Assembly: GCA_965234335.1 (NCBI GenBank)
Contig: OZ248455.1
Coordinates: 263,250 to 327,249, forward strand
Direction: 5' to 3'
Source of the DNA: Leadbetterella lacustris
GTDB taxonomy: Bacteria; Bacteroidota; Bacteroidia; Cytophagales; Spirosomataceae
DNA: 64,000 nucleotides
The notes beneath the pieces are model-generated. The model made no database searches. It was given only the letters and a program-made list of their open reading frames with translations, and had not been told where the DNA came from. How positions within the stretch are numbered: the first letter of the stretch is position 1; each line of letters begins with the position of its first letter. Positions 36,160 through 45,475 of this stretch are shown here, one piece after another. Made by a program: the position numbers and the translations under genes.

Positions 36160-38279
36160 AAAGGCCTGATTATTCAAAAGTTTCTTTCAATTCTGCAGTA
36201 GAAATTCCAAGCTCAGAATGCAAAACTTACCCTACGGCTGAAGGTATTGATGTTTTGAGCGAAATTCCGTCAAAACGGCAAGCTCATGAAGGATTTTTGT
36301 CTGGAATAGCTCCTTTTTTAGGTGGACCTTATGCTAGTATGTACCTCAATAGACCTTGGACTATTCGCCAATATGCCGGTTTTTCTACAGCTCAAGAAAG
36401 TAATGCTTTTTACAGAAAAAACTTAGCTCAAGGCCAAAAAGGGCTTTCAGTAGCGTTTGATTTGGCCACACACCGCGGCTATGATTCTGACCACCCACGT
36501 GTGGCTGGTGATGTGGGTATGGCTGGCGTAGCTATTGATTCTGTGGAGGATATGAAAATCCTTTTTGACCAAATTCCGCTCGACCAAATGTCGGTTTCTA
36601 TGACTATGAACGGGGCGGTAATCCCGGTTTTGGCATTTTTTATTGTAGCTGCTGAAGAGCAAGGTGTGCCAATGGAAAAACTATCAGGAACCATTCAAAA
36701 CGATATTCTGAAGGAATTTATGGTACGCAATACCTATATCTATCCTCCCAAACCTTCGATGCGGATCATTGCTGATATCTTTGAGTTTACCTCAAAAAAT
36801 ATCCCAAAATTCAATTCCATTAGTATCAGTGGCTACCACATGCACGAGGCCGGAGCTCCTGCACATGTGGAGTTGGCATACACTTTAGCAGATGGTTTGG
36901 AATATTTGAAAATTGGGGTAGAAAAAGGACTTGACATAGACGATTTTGCTCCACGGCTTTCATTTTTCTGGGGAATAGGCATGAATTTCTTCATGGAAAT
37001 AGCCAAAATGAGAGCTGCGAGACTTATTTGGGCTAAAATTGTTAATAGATTTAATCCCAAAAATCAGAAATCTTTGGCTTTGCGGACGCATTGTCAGACT
37101 TCAGGCTGGAGTTTAACGGCTCAAGATCCTTATAATAATATAGCCCGAACCACCATTGAAGCCATGGCGGCTGTCTTTGGCGGAACGCAGTCTTTACACA
37201 CCAATTCATTGGATGAAGCCATCGCACTTCCAACCGATTTTTCGGCCAAAATTGCTCGAGATACACAGAAGTATCTACAATCTGACAATGCAGGTATCAC
37301 GAAAGCAATAGACCCTTGGGCGGGCTCACATTATGTCGAATATTTGACAGCAGAGTTGGTGGAGAAAGCATGGGAACTCATAGAAGAAACGGAGGCGGTG
37401 GGTGGTATGGCCAATGCGATAGAAAAAGGGATACCAAAGCTTAAAATAGAGGAGGCTGCCACCAGAAAACAAGCGGCGATAGATAGTGGAACTGAAATAA
37501 TAGTAGGTGTAAATCAATACTTGGTAAAAGAAGAAGTTTCCTTAAGTACACTCGAGGTTGACAATGAGGCGGTTAGAAGTGGACAAGTTACATTATTGAA
37601 AAAAATAAAGGCTTCAAGAAATAGCCACAGAGCTCAAGCGGCTTTGAATGAAATAACCGAAACTGCGAGAAATGGAAACGGAAATTTATTGGAAAAAGCC
37701 ATACATGCGGCAAGAGAAAGATGTACTTTAGGAGAAATTTCTGACGCTATGGAAGTGGTTTTTGGAAGATATAAAGCTGATATTCAATCTGTAAAGGGAG
37801 TTTATTCTAAAGCTATGCAAGACAATAAAGTTTTTGAGGACGCTCAGAAATTGAGCGATGATTTTCTGGAAATGGATGGTCGCAGGCCGAGGATTTTGGT
37901 GGCGAAATTGGGTCAAGACGGTCATGACCGTGGGGCTAAAGTCATCGCCACTGGTTTTGCTGATATTGGTTTTGACGTGGATATTGGTCCTTTGTTTCAA
38001 ACCCCACAAGAGGCTGCCAGTCAGGCCATTGAAAATGATGTGCATGTGGTGGGTATTAGTTCTTTAGCGGCTGGACATAAGACATTGGTTCCGGAAGTTA
38101 TAAAAGCCTTGAAGGATTTGGGAAGGCCTGATATTAAGGTAGTTGTAGGGGGCGTTATTCCGCCTCAGGACTATGATTTTTTATTTAGAAATGGAGTCGT
38201 AGCCGTTTTTGGGCCAGGAACACCGATTGCTAAAGCTGGAAAAGAAATTATAGAAATACTGATGAAAGAAATTAATTAA
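36156..38279 (+). CDS. scpA: Methylmalonyl-CoA mutase, large (catalytic) subunit
   Basis: A B12-dependent isomerase interconverting methylmalonyl-CoA and succinyl-CoA. I place the start at the ATG overlapping the accC stop (ATGA), giving 707 residues, rather than an in-frame ATG 21 codons upstream inside accC. The barrel shows TIRQYAGFSTAQESNAFYRK, FDLATHRGYDSDHPRVAGDV and SGYHMHEAGA. The C-terminal cobalamin domain has the DGHDRGAKV base-off motif (about residue 590). It pairs with the short subunit at 33692. No MeaB chaperone or epimerase gene lies in the operon. Confidence 0.96.
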   Translation: MKRPDYSKVSFNSAVEIPSSECKTYPTAEGIDVLSEIPSKRQAHEGFLSGIAPFLGGPYASMYLNRPWTIRQYAGFSTAQESNAFYRKNLAQGQKGLSVAFDLATHRGYDSDHPRVAGDVGMAGVAIDSVEDMKILFDQIPLDQMSVSMTMNGAVIPVLAFFIVAAEEQGVPMEKLSGTIQNDILKEFMVRNTYIYPPKPSMRIIADIFEFTSKNIPKFNSISISGYHMHEAGAPAHVELAYTLADGLEYLKIGVEKGLDIDDFAPRLSFFWGIGMNFFMEIAKMRAARLIWAKIVNRFNPKNQKSLALRTHCQTSGWSLTAQDPYNNIARTTIEAMAAVFGGTQSLHTNSLDEAIALPTDFSAKIARDTQKYLQSDNAGITKAIDPWAGSHYVEYLTAELVEKAWELIEETEAVGGMANAIEKGIPKLKIEEAATRKQAAIDSGTEIIVGVNQYLVKEEVSLSTLEVDNEAVRSGQVTLLKKIKASRNSHRAQAALNEITETARNGNGNLLEKAIHAARERCTLGEISDAMEVVFGRYKADIQSVKGVYSKAMQDNKVFEDAQKLSDDFLEMDGRRPRILVAKLGQDGHDRGAKVIATGFADIGFDVDIGPLFQTPQEAASQAIENDVHVVGISSLAAGHKTLVPEVIKALKDLGRPDIKVVVGGVIPPQDYDFLFRNGVVAVFGPGTPIAKAGKEIIEILMKEIN

Positions 38280-38377
38280 CCGCCAAGACGGGAAGTTGCA
38301 AAGGATTGGTTTTAAAGGATTAGTAAAATCAATTGATTTGAAGCATTGCGACCTAGCGGTGAATAAAATATAGACTA
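38279..38377 (+). repeat. GCGGT-type leader repeat upstream of pccB
   Basis: An ACCGCCAAGACGG arm at the left and TTGCGACCTAGCGGT at the right face each other. The right arm ends about 17 bases before the pccB ATG. The arms match those of the elements upstream of 48429, 53645 and 55209. Confidence 0.55.
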
Positions 38378-39919
38378 ATGACGAATAAAGTAGAAACATT
38401 ACAGAAAAAACTAGCCGAAGCCGCATTGGGCGGTGGGCAAAATAGAATAGATGCTCAGCACAAGAAAGGCAAGCTTTCGGCACGAGAAAGAGTAGAATTG
38501 CTTTTGGACGAAGGCTCTTTTGAAGAAATTGGAGCTTTGGTCACCCACCGAACAAAAGATTTCGACATGGAAAATCAGATTTTCTTGGGGGATGGCGTAG
38601 TTACGGGTTACGGAACCGTCAATGGCCGACTGATCTATGTTTTTTCGCAAGATTTTACGGTTTTTGGTGGCTCCTTGTCTGAGACTCATGCTGAGAAAAT
38701 CTGTAAAATAATGGACATGGCTATGAAAACCGGTGCTCCAGTTATTGGCCTGAACGACTCGGGTGGTGCTCGTATCCAAGAAGGTGTACGTTCTTTGGGT
38801 GGTTATGCCGATATTTTTTACCGTAATGTACGTGCTTCGGGTGCTATTCCGCAAATATCTGCTATAATGGGGCCTTGTGCAGGTGGTGCGGTTTATTCGC
38901 CAGCTATTACTGATTTTGTGATGATGGTGGAAAATACAAGTTATATGTTTGTGACTGGGCCAAATGTAGTTAAGACTGTTACTAATGAGGAAGTTAGCTC
39001 CGAGGAATTGGGCGGTGCTTTGACCCATGCTTCTAAGTCCGGGGTTACGCATTTGACTTCGGCCAACGATTTTGAATGCATTCAGCAAATCAAAGCTCTG
39101 TTGAGTTATATACCGCAGAATTGTGAAGAAACTCCGGCCAAATTACCTTATGAATTGGGTGACGAAATAAGAGACGTTTTGGAAACTATTGTTCCTGAAA
39201 ATGCCAACCAACCCTACGACATGCGTGAGGTGATTTCGGGTATTTGTGATGTGGAATCTTTCATGGAAATCCATAAATATTATGCCGAAAATATAGTGGT
39301 AGGTTTTGCAAGATTAGCGGGCAGGAGCGTAGGTATTGTGGCCAATCAACCTATTTGCCTTGCCGGGGTTTTGGACATAGAAAGTTCAAGAAAAGCTGCA
39401 CGTTTTACCCGATTCTGTGATTGTTTCAATATTCCGTTGGTGGTTTTGGTAGATGTACCGGGCTTTTTGCCAGGGACCGACCAGGAATGGAAGGGAATCA
39501 TCACCAATGGTGCAAAACTGCTTTACGCACTCAGTGAGGCCACTGTTCCTAGGGTAACCGTAATCACAAGAAAAGCCTACGGTGGAGCCTACGATGTGAT
39601 GAATTCAAAACACATTGGAGCCGACATGAATTTTGCGTGGCCAGGTGCTGAAATAGCCGTGATGGGTGCAAAAGGAGCCTCTGAAATCATTTTTAAAAAA
39701 GAAATTTCTGAAGCGGCAGATCCAGCGGCCAAATTGATGGAGAAGGAAGCCGAATACGCCAAACTATTCGCCAATCCATACACTGCCGCCGAAAGAGGTT
39801 TTATAGACGAAGTGATAGAGCCGCGTTTTACCCGAAGAAAACTCATAAAAGCCTTCGCCATGCTCGAAAACAAAGTGGATCATTTGCCCAAGAAAAAGCA
39901 CGGGAATATTCCGTTGTGA
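38378..39919 (+). CDS. pccB: Acyl-CoA (propionyl-CoA) carboxylase beta chain
   Basis: The 513-residue carboxyltransferase moves CO2 from carboxybiotin to propionyl-CoA, giving methylmalonyl-CoA for the mutase. It has the N-terminal KLSARERVELLLDEGSFEE, the oxyanion-forming GPCAGGAVYSPA (about residue 170) and SGGARIQEGV motifs, and the C-terminal RKAYGGAYDVMNSKHIGAD segment. It lies 98 bp after the mutase gene, the gap being filled by a repeat element, and may have its own promoter there. Confidence 0.95.
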   Translation: MTNKVETLQKKLAEAALGGGQNRIDAQHKKGKLSARERVELLLDEGSFEEIGALVTHRTKDFDMENQIFLGDGVVTGYGTVNGRLIYVFSQDFTVFGGSLSETHAEKICKIMDMAMKTGAPVIGLNDSGGARIQEGVRSLGGYADIFYRNVRASGAIPQISAIMGPCAGGAVYSPAITDFVMMVENTSYMFVTGPNVVKTVTNEEVSSEELGGALTHASKSGVTHLTSANDFECIQQIKALLSYIPQNCEETPAKLPYELGDEIRDVLETIVPENANQPYDMREVISGICDVESFMEIHKYYAENIVVGFARLAGRSVGIVANQPICLAGVLDIESSRKAARFTRFCDCFNIPLVVLVDVPGFLPGTDQEWKGIITNGAKLLYALSEATVPRVTVITRKAYGGAYDVMNSKHIGADMNFAWPGAEIAVMGAKGASEIIFKKEISEAADPAAKLMEKEAEYAKLFANPYTAAERGFIDEVIEPRFTRRKLIKAFAMLENKVDHLPKKKHGNIPL

Positions 39920-39999
39920 GGGTGGGTTTATCTTTAAAAAAACACTGATAGAAGTTGGTTTATGAATTATTAAGATTGAAATCACAGTTAATGAGTGCA

Positions 40000-40070
40000 T
40001 CCCGACTTCGAAGCGGTCCAATATGAATAACCCCGATTGGTATCCGGGGTCGTTTGCAAGTGCACGTTTC
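40000..40070. repeat. Hairpin element between convergent genes
   Basis: ACCCCG-AT pairs with AT-CCGGGGT around 40028-40049, flanked by CGACTTCGAAGCGG on one side and AAGTGCACGTTTCAG on the other. The G+C content stands out from the surroundings, and no T-tract follows. It looks like an interspersed repeat rather than a simple terminator. Confidence 0.4.
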
Positions 40071-40166
40071 AGTGATCCTGAAGGTGTCTAGTGTTTTGGC
40101 TCTGTATTTTCTACATAAAACTAGGTGTTTATAGTTTAAATTCATGATAGTGGAAGCCTTTGACAT

Positions 40167-41408
40167 TCACCCCTCCACAATCTCTTTAGTAGGATCAATA
40201 AAAAACCACAAAGCGGAGGCTACAATCAAGCAGCCTGCAATCAGAAAAAGTGGATAATTGAAATTGCCGGTTTGCTGTACAATGGTTCCAAAAATAATAG
40301 TGATGAAAAATCCACCCATTTGGCCTGCAAAGTTCATGGCTCCAGTCACCGTTCCAGCGTTCCTCTTTCCAATATCAACACAAACAGCAAACGCAACGGG
40401 TAGAGTTAGATCTTTCAGAAACACACAAAGTGCTAGTAAATAGCCGGCTACTTGATTGTCGGTAGTCATGCCAGCACCTAAAAAACAAATACTCGAAAGT
40501 CCAAGGCCTGCTACGCCAACAATTCTTCTTCCTAGTTTTAAGCCATATTTTTTACTTAAAAAATCACTTGCAAACCCACCTACTATACAGCCAATAGCAC
40601 CAAGAAAATAGGAAAGAGAAATGAAGTTTTTGGTTTGGTCTTCGGTCATCATTCGGCCTTCTTGGAAATACGTGGACGACCAATTAGTAAAGAAATACGA
40701 AGCATAAAAAAACAAATGACACATAATCATCAGCAGCCAAATGTTTGGATTTTTGATGATGGTTTTCCAGTGAATTTTATGAGAAATTGGGGCGTTTTTT
40801 CTGGCACTTTCTATTTCGTCTATTTCTTTTTGGGTAATGCCTTTGTGCTCGGATGGATTATCTCTAAACCAATAATACCAAGCCACTGCCCAAATACTTC
40901 CTACAATTCCAAGGATCAAAAAAGCCATTCTCCAACCCACCAAATGCACTAACGGTATAACTAAAAGAGGAGTTAAAGCTCCACCGATACGTCCAGCCGC
41001 CCAAATAATTGACTGTGCTCTGCCTACTTCTACGGCAGGAAACCAACGTGCAATAGCAATAGAGGCGTTTGGGTAGGCTCCTGCTTCGCCCATACCAAAT
41101 AAAAACCTGACAATGAGCAAGTAAACAAATCCAAAGGCAGTTCCGGTTAAGGCGGTAAAACCTGACCACCAAAGAACTACTCTGGTTAGGACTTTTCTTG
41201 GGCCTATTCGGTCGCCAAGAATACCAGTTGGGAGTTCGAATAATGCATAAGCTAATGAAAATGCACCTAAAATGTAGCCAAAGGATTGATTGTCAAGGTC
41301 GAGGTCTTCTTTTACATATTTACTCACAACGTTCATACAAACCCTGTCCAAAAACGTAATGATAGACAGCAAGAACAAGAAAAAGAGTACTTTATGGCGT
41401 ATTTTCAT
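40167..41408 (-). CDS. MFS transporter, anion:cation symporter (ACS) type
   Basis: A 12-TM permease of 413 residues. The N-terminal FLDRVCMNVVSKYVKEDLDL, LPTGILGDRIGPRKVLTRVVLWW and RFLFGMGEAGAYPNASIAIARW motifs are those of the ACS branch, which imports hexuronates, glucarate/galactonate or related organic acids with protons. The central loop (residues about 195-215, EHKGITQKEIDEIESARK) is typical too. No catabolic gene is adjacent, so the substrate is open. Confidence 0.88.
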   Translation of the reverse strand: MKIRHKVLFFLFLLSIITFLDRVCMNVVSKYVKEDLDLDNQSFGYILGAFSLAYALFELPTGILGDRIGPRKVLTRVVLWWSGFTALTGTAFGFVYLLIVRFLFGMGEAGAYPNASIAIARWFPAVEVGRAQSIIWAAGRIGGALTPLLVIPLVHLVGWRMAFLILGIVGSIWAVAWYYWFRDNPSEHKGITQKEIDEIESARKNAPISHKIHWKTIIKNPNIWLLMIMCHLFFYASYFFTNWSSTYFQEGRMMTEDQTKNFISLSYFLGAIGCIVGGFASDFLSKKYGLKLGRRIVGVAGLGLSSICFLGAGMTTDNQVAGYLLALCVFLKDLTLPVAFAVCVDIGKRNAGTVTGAMNFAGQMGGFFITIIFGTIVQQTGNFNYPLFLIAGCLIVASALWFFIDPTKEIVEG

Positions 41409-41479
41409 ATTTATAATGGCTTAAGGTTTTTCAAATTTAAAAAGCTTTTTTACAAAACAAGTACAAAATATTTGAACCA

Positions 41480-41830
41480 GTCAAAATTATGGTTTTAACT
41501 CGTCATTTCTTTCATCAAATCCATCTATCCATTTTTTTGGTTCGCGTGCGTTTTGCGATGGTGTGCAGACTTCCGTCAATACCGTTGCCACTAAATTGAA
41601 TACCGTCTTTTCTATTAGTGAAATATACACTTTTTGTGGTCAGTTTATTTACTTCATCGGATGGCCGCCTCATCTATTTCAGATCATCTGCAAATCTGCC
41701 TTGATTGGTATTTCGATGCTTGCGATAGTTATTTTGAATTACCGTGCCATATACTGATTATTTTGCCAGAATGTCTTTTGTGCTTTTTGGGAGGAATATA
41801 TTTCAAAGCAGTTTGAAAATCTTGTTTTTA
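41480..41830 (-). pseudogene. Unidentified coding debris
   Basis: The minus strand here gives broken coding-like stretches in shifting frames. They are ALKYIPPKKHKRHSGKIISI, then SVYFTNRKDGIQFSGNG and, after another shift, KWIDGFDERNDELKP before a stop near 41494. Stops interrupt every frame. I cannot name the family. The decay is in keeping with the RidA-like relic that follows. Confidence 0.4.
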
Positions 41831-41949
41831 AAATTTTAAAATGCCATTTCAATTTACTGATAATAAACTACTTGTATTCTGTTTGGGAAAAAAACATTGA
41901 AAAAATGAAAAAATAAAACTATGGTCGTGTATTCAGTGCTTTGTTTGAG

Positions 41950-42332
41950 ATTCGGGATTTCATAAAGTATTGCTCAAAAAGCAGAAATGATAGATATTGA
42001 AAACTGTAGTGTTTCGAGGTTTGTATTTGTACTTGAAGAAAAAAACACAATATTCTAAAGGTCCCAGGGCATCGGCTATTCCTACCAGTTTGCCCAAGGG
42101 TAAATATGTCATTTTTTTTGACGCAAAAGCTCAAACGATATCGATTTTGGAAAAATCGAAAACTACTTTGGTTGAAAAAGGATTAAAAATGGCCGATATA
42201 TTCTTACTGCGGTTGTACCTAACTCCAGATGTAAAAACAGTGGCGTTTGATTTTGATGTTTGGAATACCTACTACAAACAGTATTTGATGCACCTTAACA
42301 TCCAAACAAACTATTTAAGGTTAATTTTATGA
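41950..42332 (+). pseudogene. Decayed RidA-family gene
   Basis: The plus strand from about 42054 reads KGPRASAIPTSLPKGKYVIF, then AQTISILEKSKTTLVEKGL followed by KMADIFLLRLYLTPDVK and FDFDVWNTYYKQYLM. This is the order of the secreted RidA-like family (GPRASAIP, TxxSLxKIxxxLxxxGLxMxDI, DFxxWxxxY). The stretch before it is in another frame with stops, the usual SG/FVSG segment is missing (a deletion after VIFF), and the conserved C-terminal third is replaced by unrelated sequence. It is therefore a truncated, frameshifted relic. Confidence 0.55.
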
Positions 42333-42398
42333 GTTTCGGCTTTGTCTATCACTTTTAAGTTTATCGAAATAGTGGCTGACTATCCCAAATTATCAAGG

Positions 42399-43484
42399 TT
42401 ATTTTTCAGCAGGTAAAGTATCTATCCAGTCCGAAATGAGCTTTACGCCTTCTTTGTGAATGCTAACTCGGCCTATTTCTGGCATCATGATGCCCGGGTG
42501 GGTGGAATTCATACGATAAGTGAGTATGGATTCCATTCCTTTGCCAGGGTTAATGTCGTATTTGAAAGTCCCAGCTCCAATGCCGGCCGCTACTGGAGAT
42601 TTTTTTACACCCCAGTGATAAGGGTCGGTTTCTTCGAAATTTAGTCTTAAACCCGAACTAGCGGCAGGGCCATAAGTACTGTGACAATGGCCACAATTCA
42701 CATCTAAATAAGAGCGAGCCTTGATGTCCAAACTAGCCGATGCGTCGCTCATTGACCTCAATGTATTTATCTTGTTTTTGTCGGGTAAGCTGCTCAGATA
42801 CCCTACTTTTACCCACTTCTCCAGTTGGTTCATTTTTTCAGTTTCATAGGCTATCTCGTGATTGAGTTGCTTCGTTTTCGGGCCAATTGGGCTAAAAGTA
42901 CCATTACGGTTATGGCAACTTTTACATTGGTTTTTATTCGGCATAGCGTATTTTATGCTGTGCATTTGGCCTTTTTCGTCTTTCCAAGAAACTGGTATAA
43001 CTCCGCCAATAGGTTTATAGTCAGCGTCTTGTTGGTCTTCATTCCATTTGTAAGGATAAGCCTCCCATTTGTTGTTTTTCTTTACCAAGAGCCTAGTTTC
43101 TAAAATTCTCTTCTGAGCTTTTGGTTTTGAGAAATCTGTCGGGTAGTAAAAAGTTTTAACAATGATAGTATGTTCTGGGAAATCAAGTGGTTTATCTTGG
43201 TCCTTGATGTCAAAATTAGCTTTTGAGCCTTTGGGCATCCACACAAATCGGCTTTTATGAGCGTAATCTGTAAATAAGGCGGATGCAGGTTCATATAAAA
43301 GCACCCCTTCATTACCTTCTAAATTCGCCAAATCTCCTTTGAAAAAACCATATTCTGAGAGTTTTTTGTAGGGTAGGTTATCAAAGTCTATTTCAGAAGG
43401 AAGTTTGCTTTGTTTCATCTTAAAACAAGAAACACCAATGAAGATGAATATAGCAAAAATGGCCAGTTTTTTAATAGAATTCAT
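42399..43484 (-). CDS. SO2930-family dihaem c-type cytochrome
   Basis: A 361-residue lipoprotein (lipobox IGVSC, Cys20) with two haem c motifs, CKSCH (187-191) and CGHCH (264-268). Intervening family-typical text includes ALFTDYAHKSRFVWMPKG, PIGGVIPVSW and YLDVNCGHCHSTYGPA. The family recurs next to a parallel beta-helix protein, as here: that gene ends 5 bp upstream in the same direction. The pair probably forms an envelope redox unit acting on a polysaccharide or cyclic substrate; the reaction is unknown. Confidence 0.9.
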   Translation of the reverse strand: MNSIKKLAIFAIFIFIGVSCFKMKQSKLPSEIDFDNLPYKKLSEYGFFKGDLANLEGNEGVLLYEPASALFTDYAHKSRFVWMPKGSKANFDIKDQDKPLDFPEHTIIVKTFYYPTDFSKPKAQKRILETRLLVKKNNKWEAYPYKWNEDQQDADYKPIGGVIPVSWKDEKGQMHSIKYAMPNKNQCKSCHNRNGTFSPIGPKTKQLNHEIAYETEKMNQLEKWVKVGYLSSLPDKNKINTLRSMSDASASLDIKARSYLDVNCGHCHSTYGPAASSGLRLNFEETDPYHWGVKKSPVAAGIGAGTFKYDINPGKGMESILTYRMNSTHPGIMMPEIGRVSIHKEGVKLISDWIDTLPAEK

Positions 43485-43489
43485 AAGTC

Positions 43490-44761
43490 TTAGATGCCTT
43501 TAACGTCAGTTTTTACCTCAATTTTACATTTGTTGAAGTTCTGTAGGTCATTCACAACAGTTATGTCCATAATTCCTCCCTTGTCAGGAATCACAAAACG
43601 TGAAAAACGGAAATCAGCTGATTTTTCATTAATACAGATGTTCATTGGGTTTTTGGTTGGGTCTTTACCTACTTTCTCATCTATTATTCCGTCATAAATC
43701 AAATCTTGTGGTTGACGACATTTGGCTGTTATCAGTTTTCCAAAATCTTTAGACATGTCAGGAATAGCCATTTTGCGTTCGTAATTGTTGTCATGAAAAT
43801 AAACGTCACTTGAGTAGGGCGACCAACCTGGATGGTTGGGAACCTTAAGTTCGGTAATTTGGTAATTCAAAATTGCTACACCTGCAGTTTTGTGGTTAAT
43901 GATTTGGTTTTCATATACTTCCACATTTTTTCCAGCCATTATTATCACTCCACTTCCGGGAGGAATCATCGTGATGGGATTGCCATTTTCAGAAGCTTCG
44001 CCAAGGGCAAAATTGTCGTGGTTATTGTCTTTTATCAGGTTTTTATATATTTTGGTATTAACTCCAAATGCTTTTGGCAATCCTGGTAGGTTAAAAACTA
44101 GAATGCCTGAGGTGTTATTGATTGCTCTGTTGTTATACACCTCTGCATTGTCTGAATTTTCAATTTCAATACCTGCTACGTTTTCGAAGACGTAGTTGTT
44201 ACGAACAATTATGTTTTCAGATTGCCCTACGTAAATCCCCGCATCTCGTGAGTGTGAAACTTCACATTCCTCAATCAAAACATTTTTGCATTGTACGGGA
44301 TAAATACCGTAGGTGCCGCTTTTTGCCAAATCAGAATGTGTCCAAGTAGTATTTACTCTTCGGAATGTCAATCCCGTGCATTTTTGTGTTTTTATATCAT
44401 CGCCTGGAGCATCCATCACAGTAAAATCTTCCAGTGTAATGTTATTTCCAGCTATTTTCATTCCTTCTCCGCCCGTGCTGAGATTTTTAAAGGATATTAC
44501 TGTTTTATACATTCCTGCACCTTTCACGGTGATATTATTCAGGCTGTCGAGTATAAGTTGGGTGTTCATATCATAAAAACCTTCAGGGATTTCTATGATA
44601 TCACCGTCTTTTGCGTCTATAAATTTGGTCAATAAAGTTTCAATATCTGCTTCTGATGCTTTCTTTAGGCTAGCTAAGTCAAGTTTTGAGTTGGTTTTTT
44701 CGCTTGAATTACAAGAAATTAGAAGTATTGAGCAAATGACTCCGAGAAGTATATTTTTCAT
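43490..44761 (-). CDS. Parallel beta-helix lipoprotein
   Basis: I start at the ATG at 44761 (MKNILLGVICSILLISC), which places a lipobox at Cys17; an upstream in-frame start would put ten residues before the signal. The 423-residue product has stacked beta-helix coils (NITLEDFTVMDAP, CKNVLIEECEVSHSRDAGIYVG, SENIIVRNNYVFENVAGIEI, SDNAEVYNNRAINNTSGILVF). This NosD/pectate-lyase-like fold often binds or cleaves polysaccharide. Its constant association with an SO2930-type cytochrome suggests shared function. It heads the two-gene unit. Confidence 0.88.
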   Translation of the reverse strand: MKNILLGVICSILLISCNSSEKTNSKLDLASLKKASEADIETLLTKFIDAKDGDIIEIPEGFYDMNTQLILDSLNNITVKGAGMYKTVISFKNLSTGGEGMKIAGNNITLEDFTVMDAPGDDIKTQKCTGLTFRRVNTTWTHSDLAKSGTYGIYPVQCKNVLIEECEVSHSRDAGIYVGQSENIIVRNNYVFENVAGIEIENSDNAEVYNNRAINNTSGILVFNLPGLPKAFGVNTKIYKNLIKDNNHDNFALGEASENGNPITMIPPGSGVIIMAGKNVEVYENQIINHKTAGVAILNYQITELKVPNHPGWSPYSSDVYFHDNNYERKMAIPDMSKDFGKLITAKCRQPQDLIYDGIIDEKVGKDPTKNPMNICINEKSADFRFSRFVIPDKGGIMDITVVNDLQNFNKCKIEVKTDVKGI

Positions 44762-44834
44762 TTTTAGAAGGGTTAAATAGAAATATCGCAAAGCTATCCG
44801 AAAATTACTTATTTAGTATTGATATAAGTCAAAA

Positions 44835-45341
44835 TTATGTTTTTTTAGCTCTGATGCGGCTTAAGGTTTCGTTAGACACGCCCAAATAACTGGCAATATA
44901 GTTAAGAGGAACTCTATTGTAAATCCACTTTCGGTCATTTTGAAGTTTGTCAAAACGCTCATGAGCCGTAAGATGGTGAAAATCATAATGGTAAGTTGTG
45001 GCACTTAAAAGGTATTTTTCGATTACTTTACGCCCCATCCTTTCGATAGAATGAAAGTTGTCATAAAGTTTTTCTAAATCATTTCTCTCTATAAAATAAC
45101 CCGAGCAGTCTTCCAAAGCCTGTAGTCCTGTGGTGCTTTCTTGAGGATGAACGAGACTAGAAAGTGAGGCCACGATGTCTCCTTCAAATGCAAACCAAAC
45201 AGTGATTTCTTTTTGGTCTTTGTCTAGTATATATTCCCTAACTGCTCCCTTTGTTAAGAAGTATATTTTGGTACATATTTCTCCTTTTTTTGAAATAAAA
45301 TCTCGCTTTTTGAACGAAAAAGGATGTAGTATTTCAAACAT
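44835..45341 (-). CDS. Crp/Fnr-family transcriptional regulator (start uncertain)
   Basis: From the ATG at 45341 the product is 168 residues. A cyclic-nucleotide-like sensor fold covers about 8-100 (GEICTKIYFLTKGAVREYI) and a winged-helix C-terminus ends NYIASYLGVSNETLSRIRA. The usual first helix of the family is missing from this ORF. In frame upstream the sequence reads KRNIVDGLRQIVPFGEAEEI as far as a TGA near 45421, with no ATG, GTG or TTG in the first positions, only CTG/ATA. The true start may be non-standard, or mutated. It reads toward and may control the beta-helix/cytochrome pair. Confidence 0.78.
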   Translation of the reverse strand: MFEILHPFSFKKRDFISKKGEICTKIYFLTKGAVREYILDKDQKEITVWFAFEGDIVASLSSLVHPQESTTGLQALEDCSGYFIERNDLEKLYDNFHSIERMGRKVIEKYLLSATTYHYDFHHLTAHERFDKLQNDRKWIYNRVPLNYIASYLGVSNETLSRIRAKKT

Positions 45342-45475
45342 GGCAATTTCCTCGGCTTCTCCAAAGGGTACAATTTGTCTCAGACCATCTACTATATTTC
45401 GCTTTGAAGTTTCCAGTATTCAAGGTTTTTAAGTTCAGCCACAAGTTAAAAATTATTTTTCAGAATAAATAAATT

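Noticed and set aside
38411..39088. 225-codon minus-strand ORF opposite pccB
   Set aside because: It is antisense to a strongly conserved carboxyltransferase and has the Ser/His-rich composition typical of shadow frames.
39960..40166. 68-codon minus-strand ORF downstream of the MFS gene
   Set aside because: It runs through the hairpin element at 40000-40070 and is not protein-like; the repeat explains the open frame.
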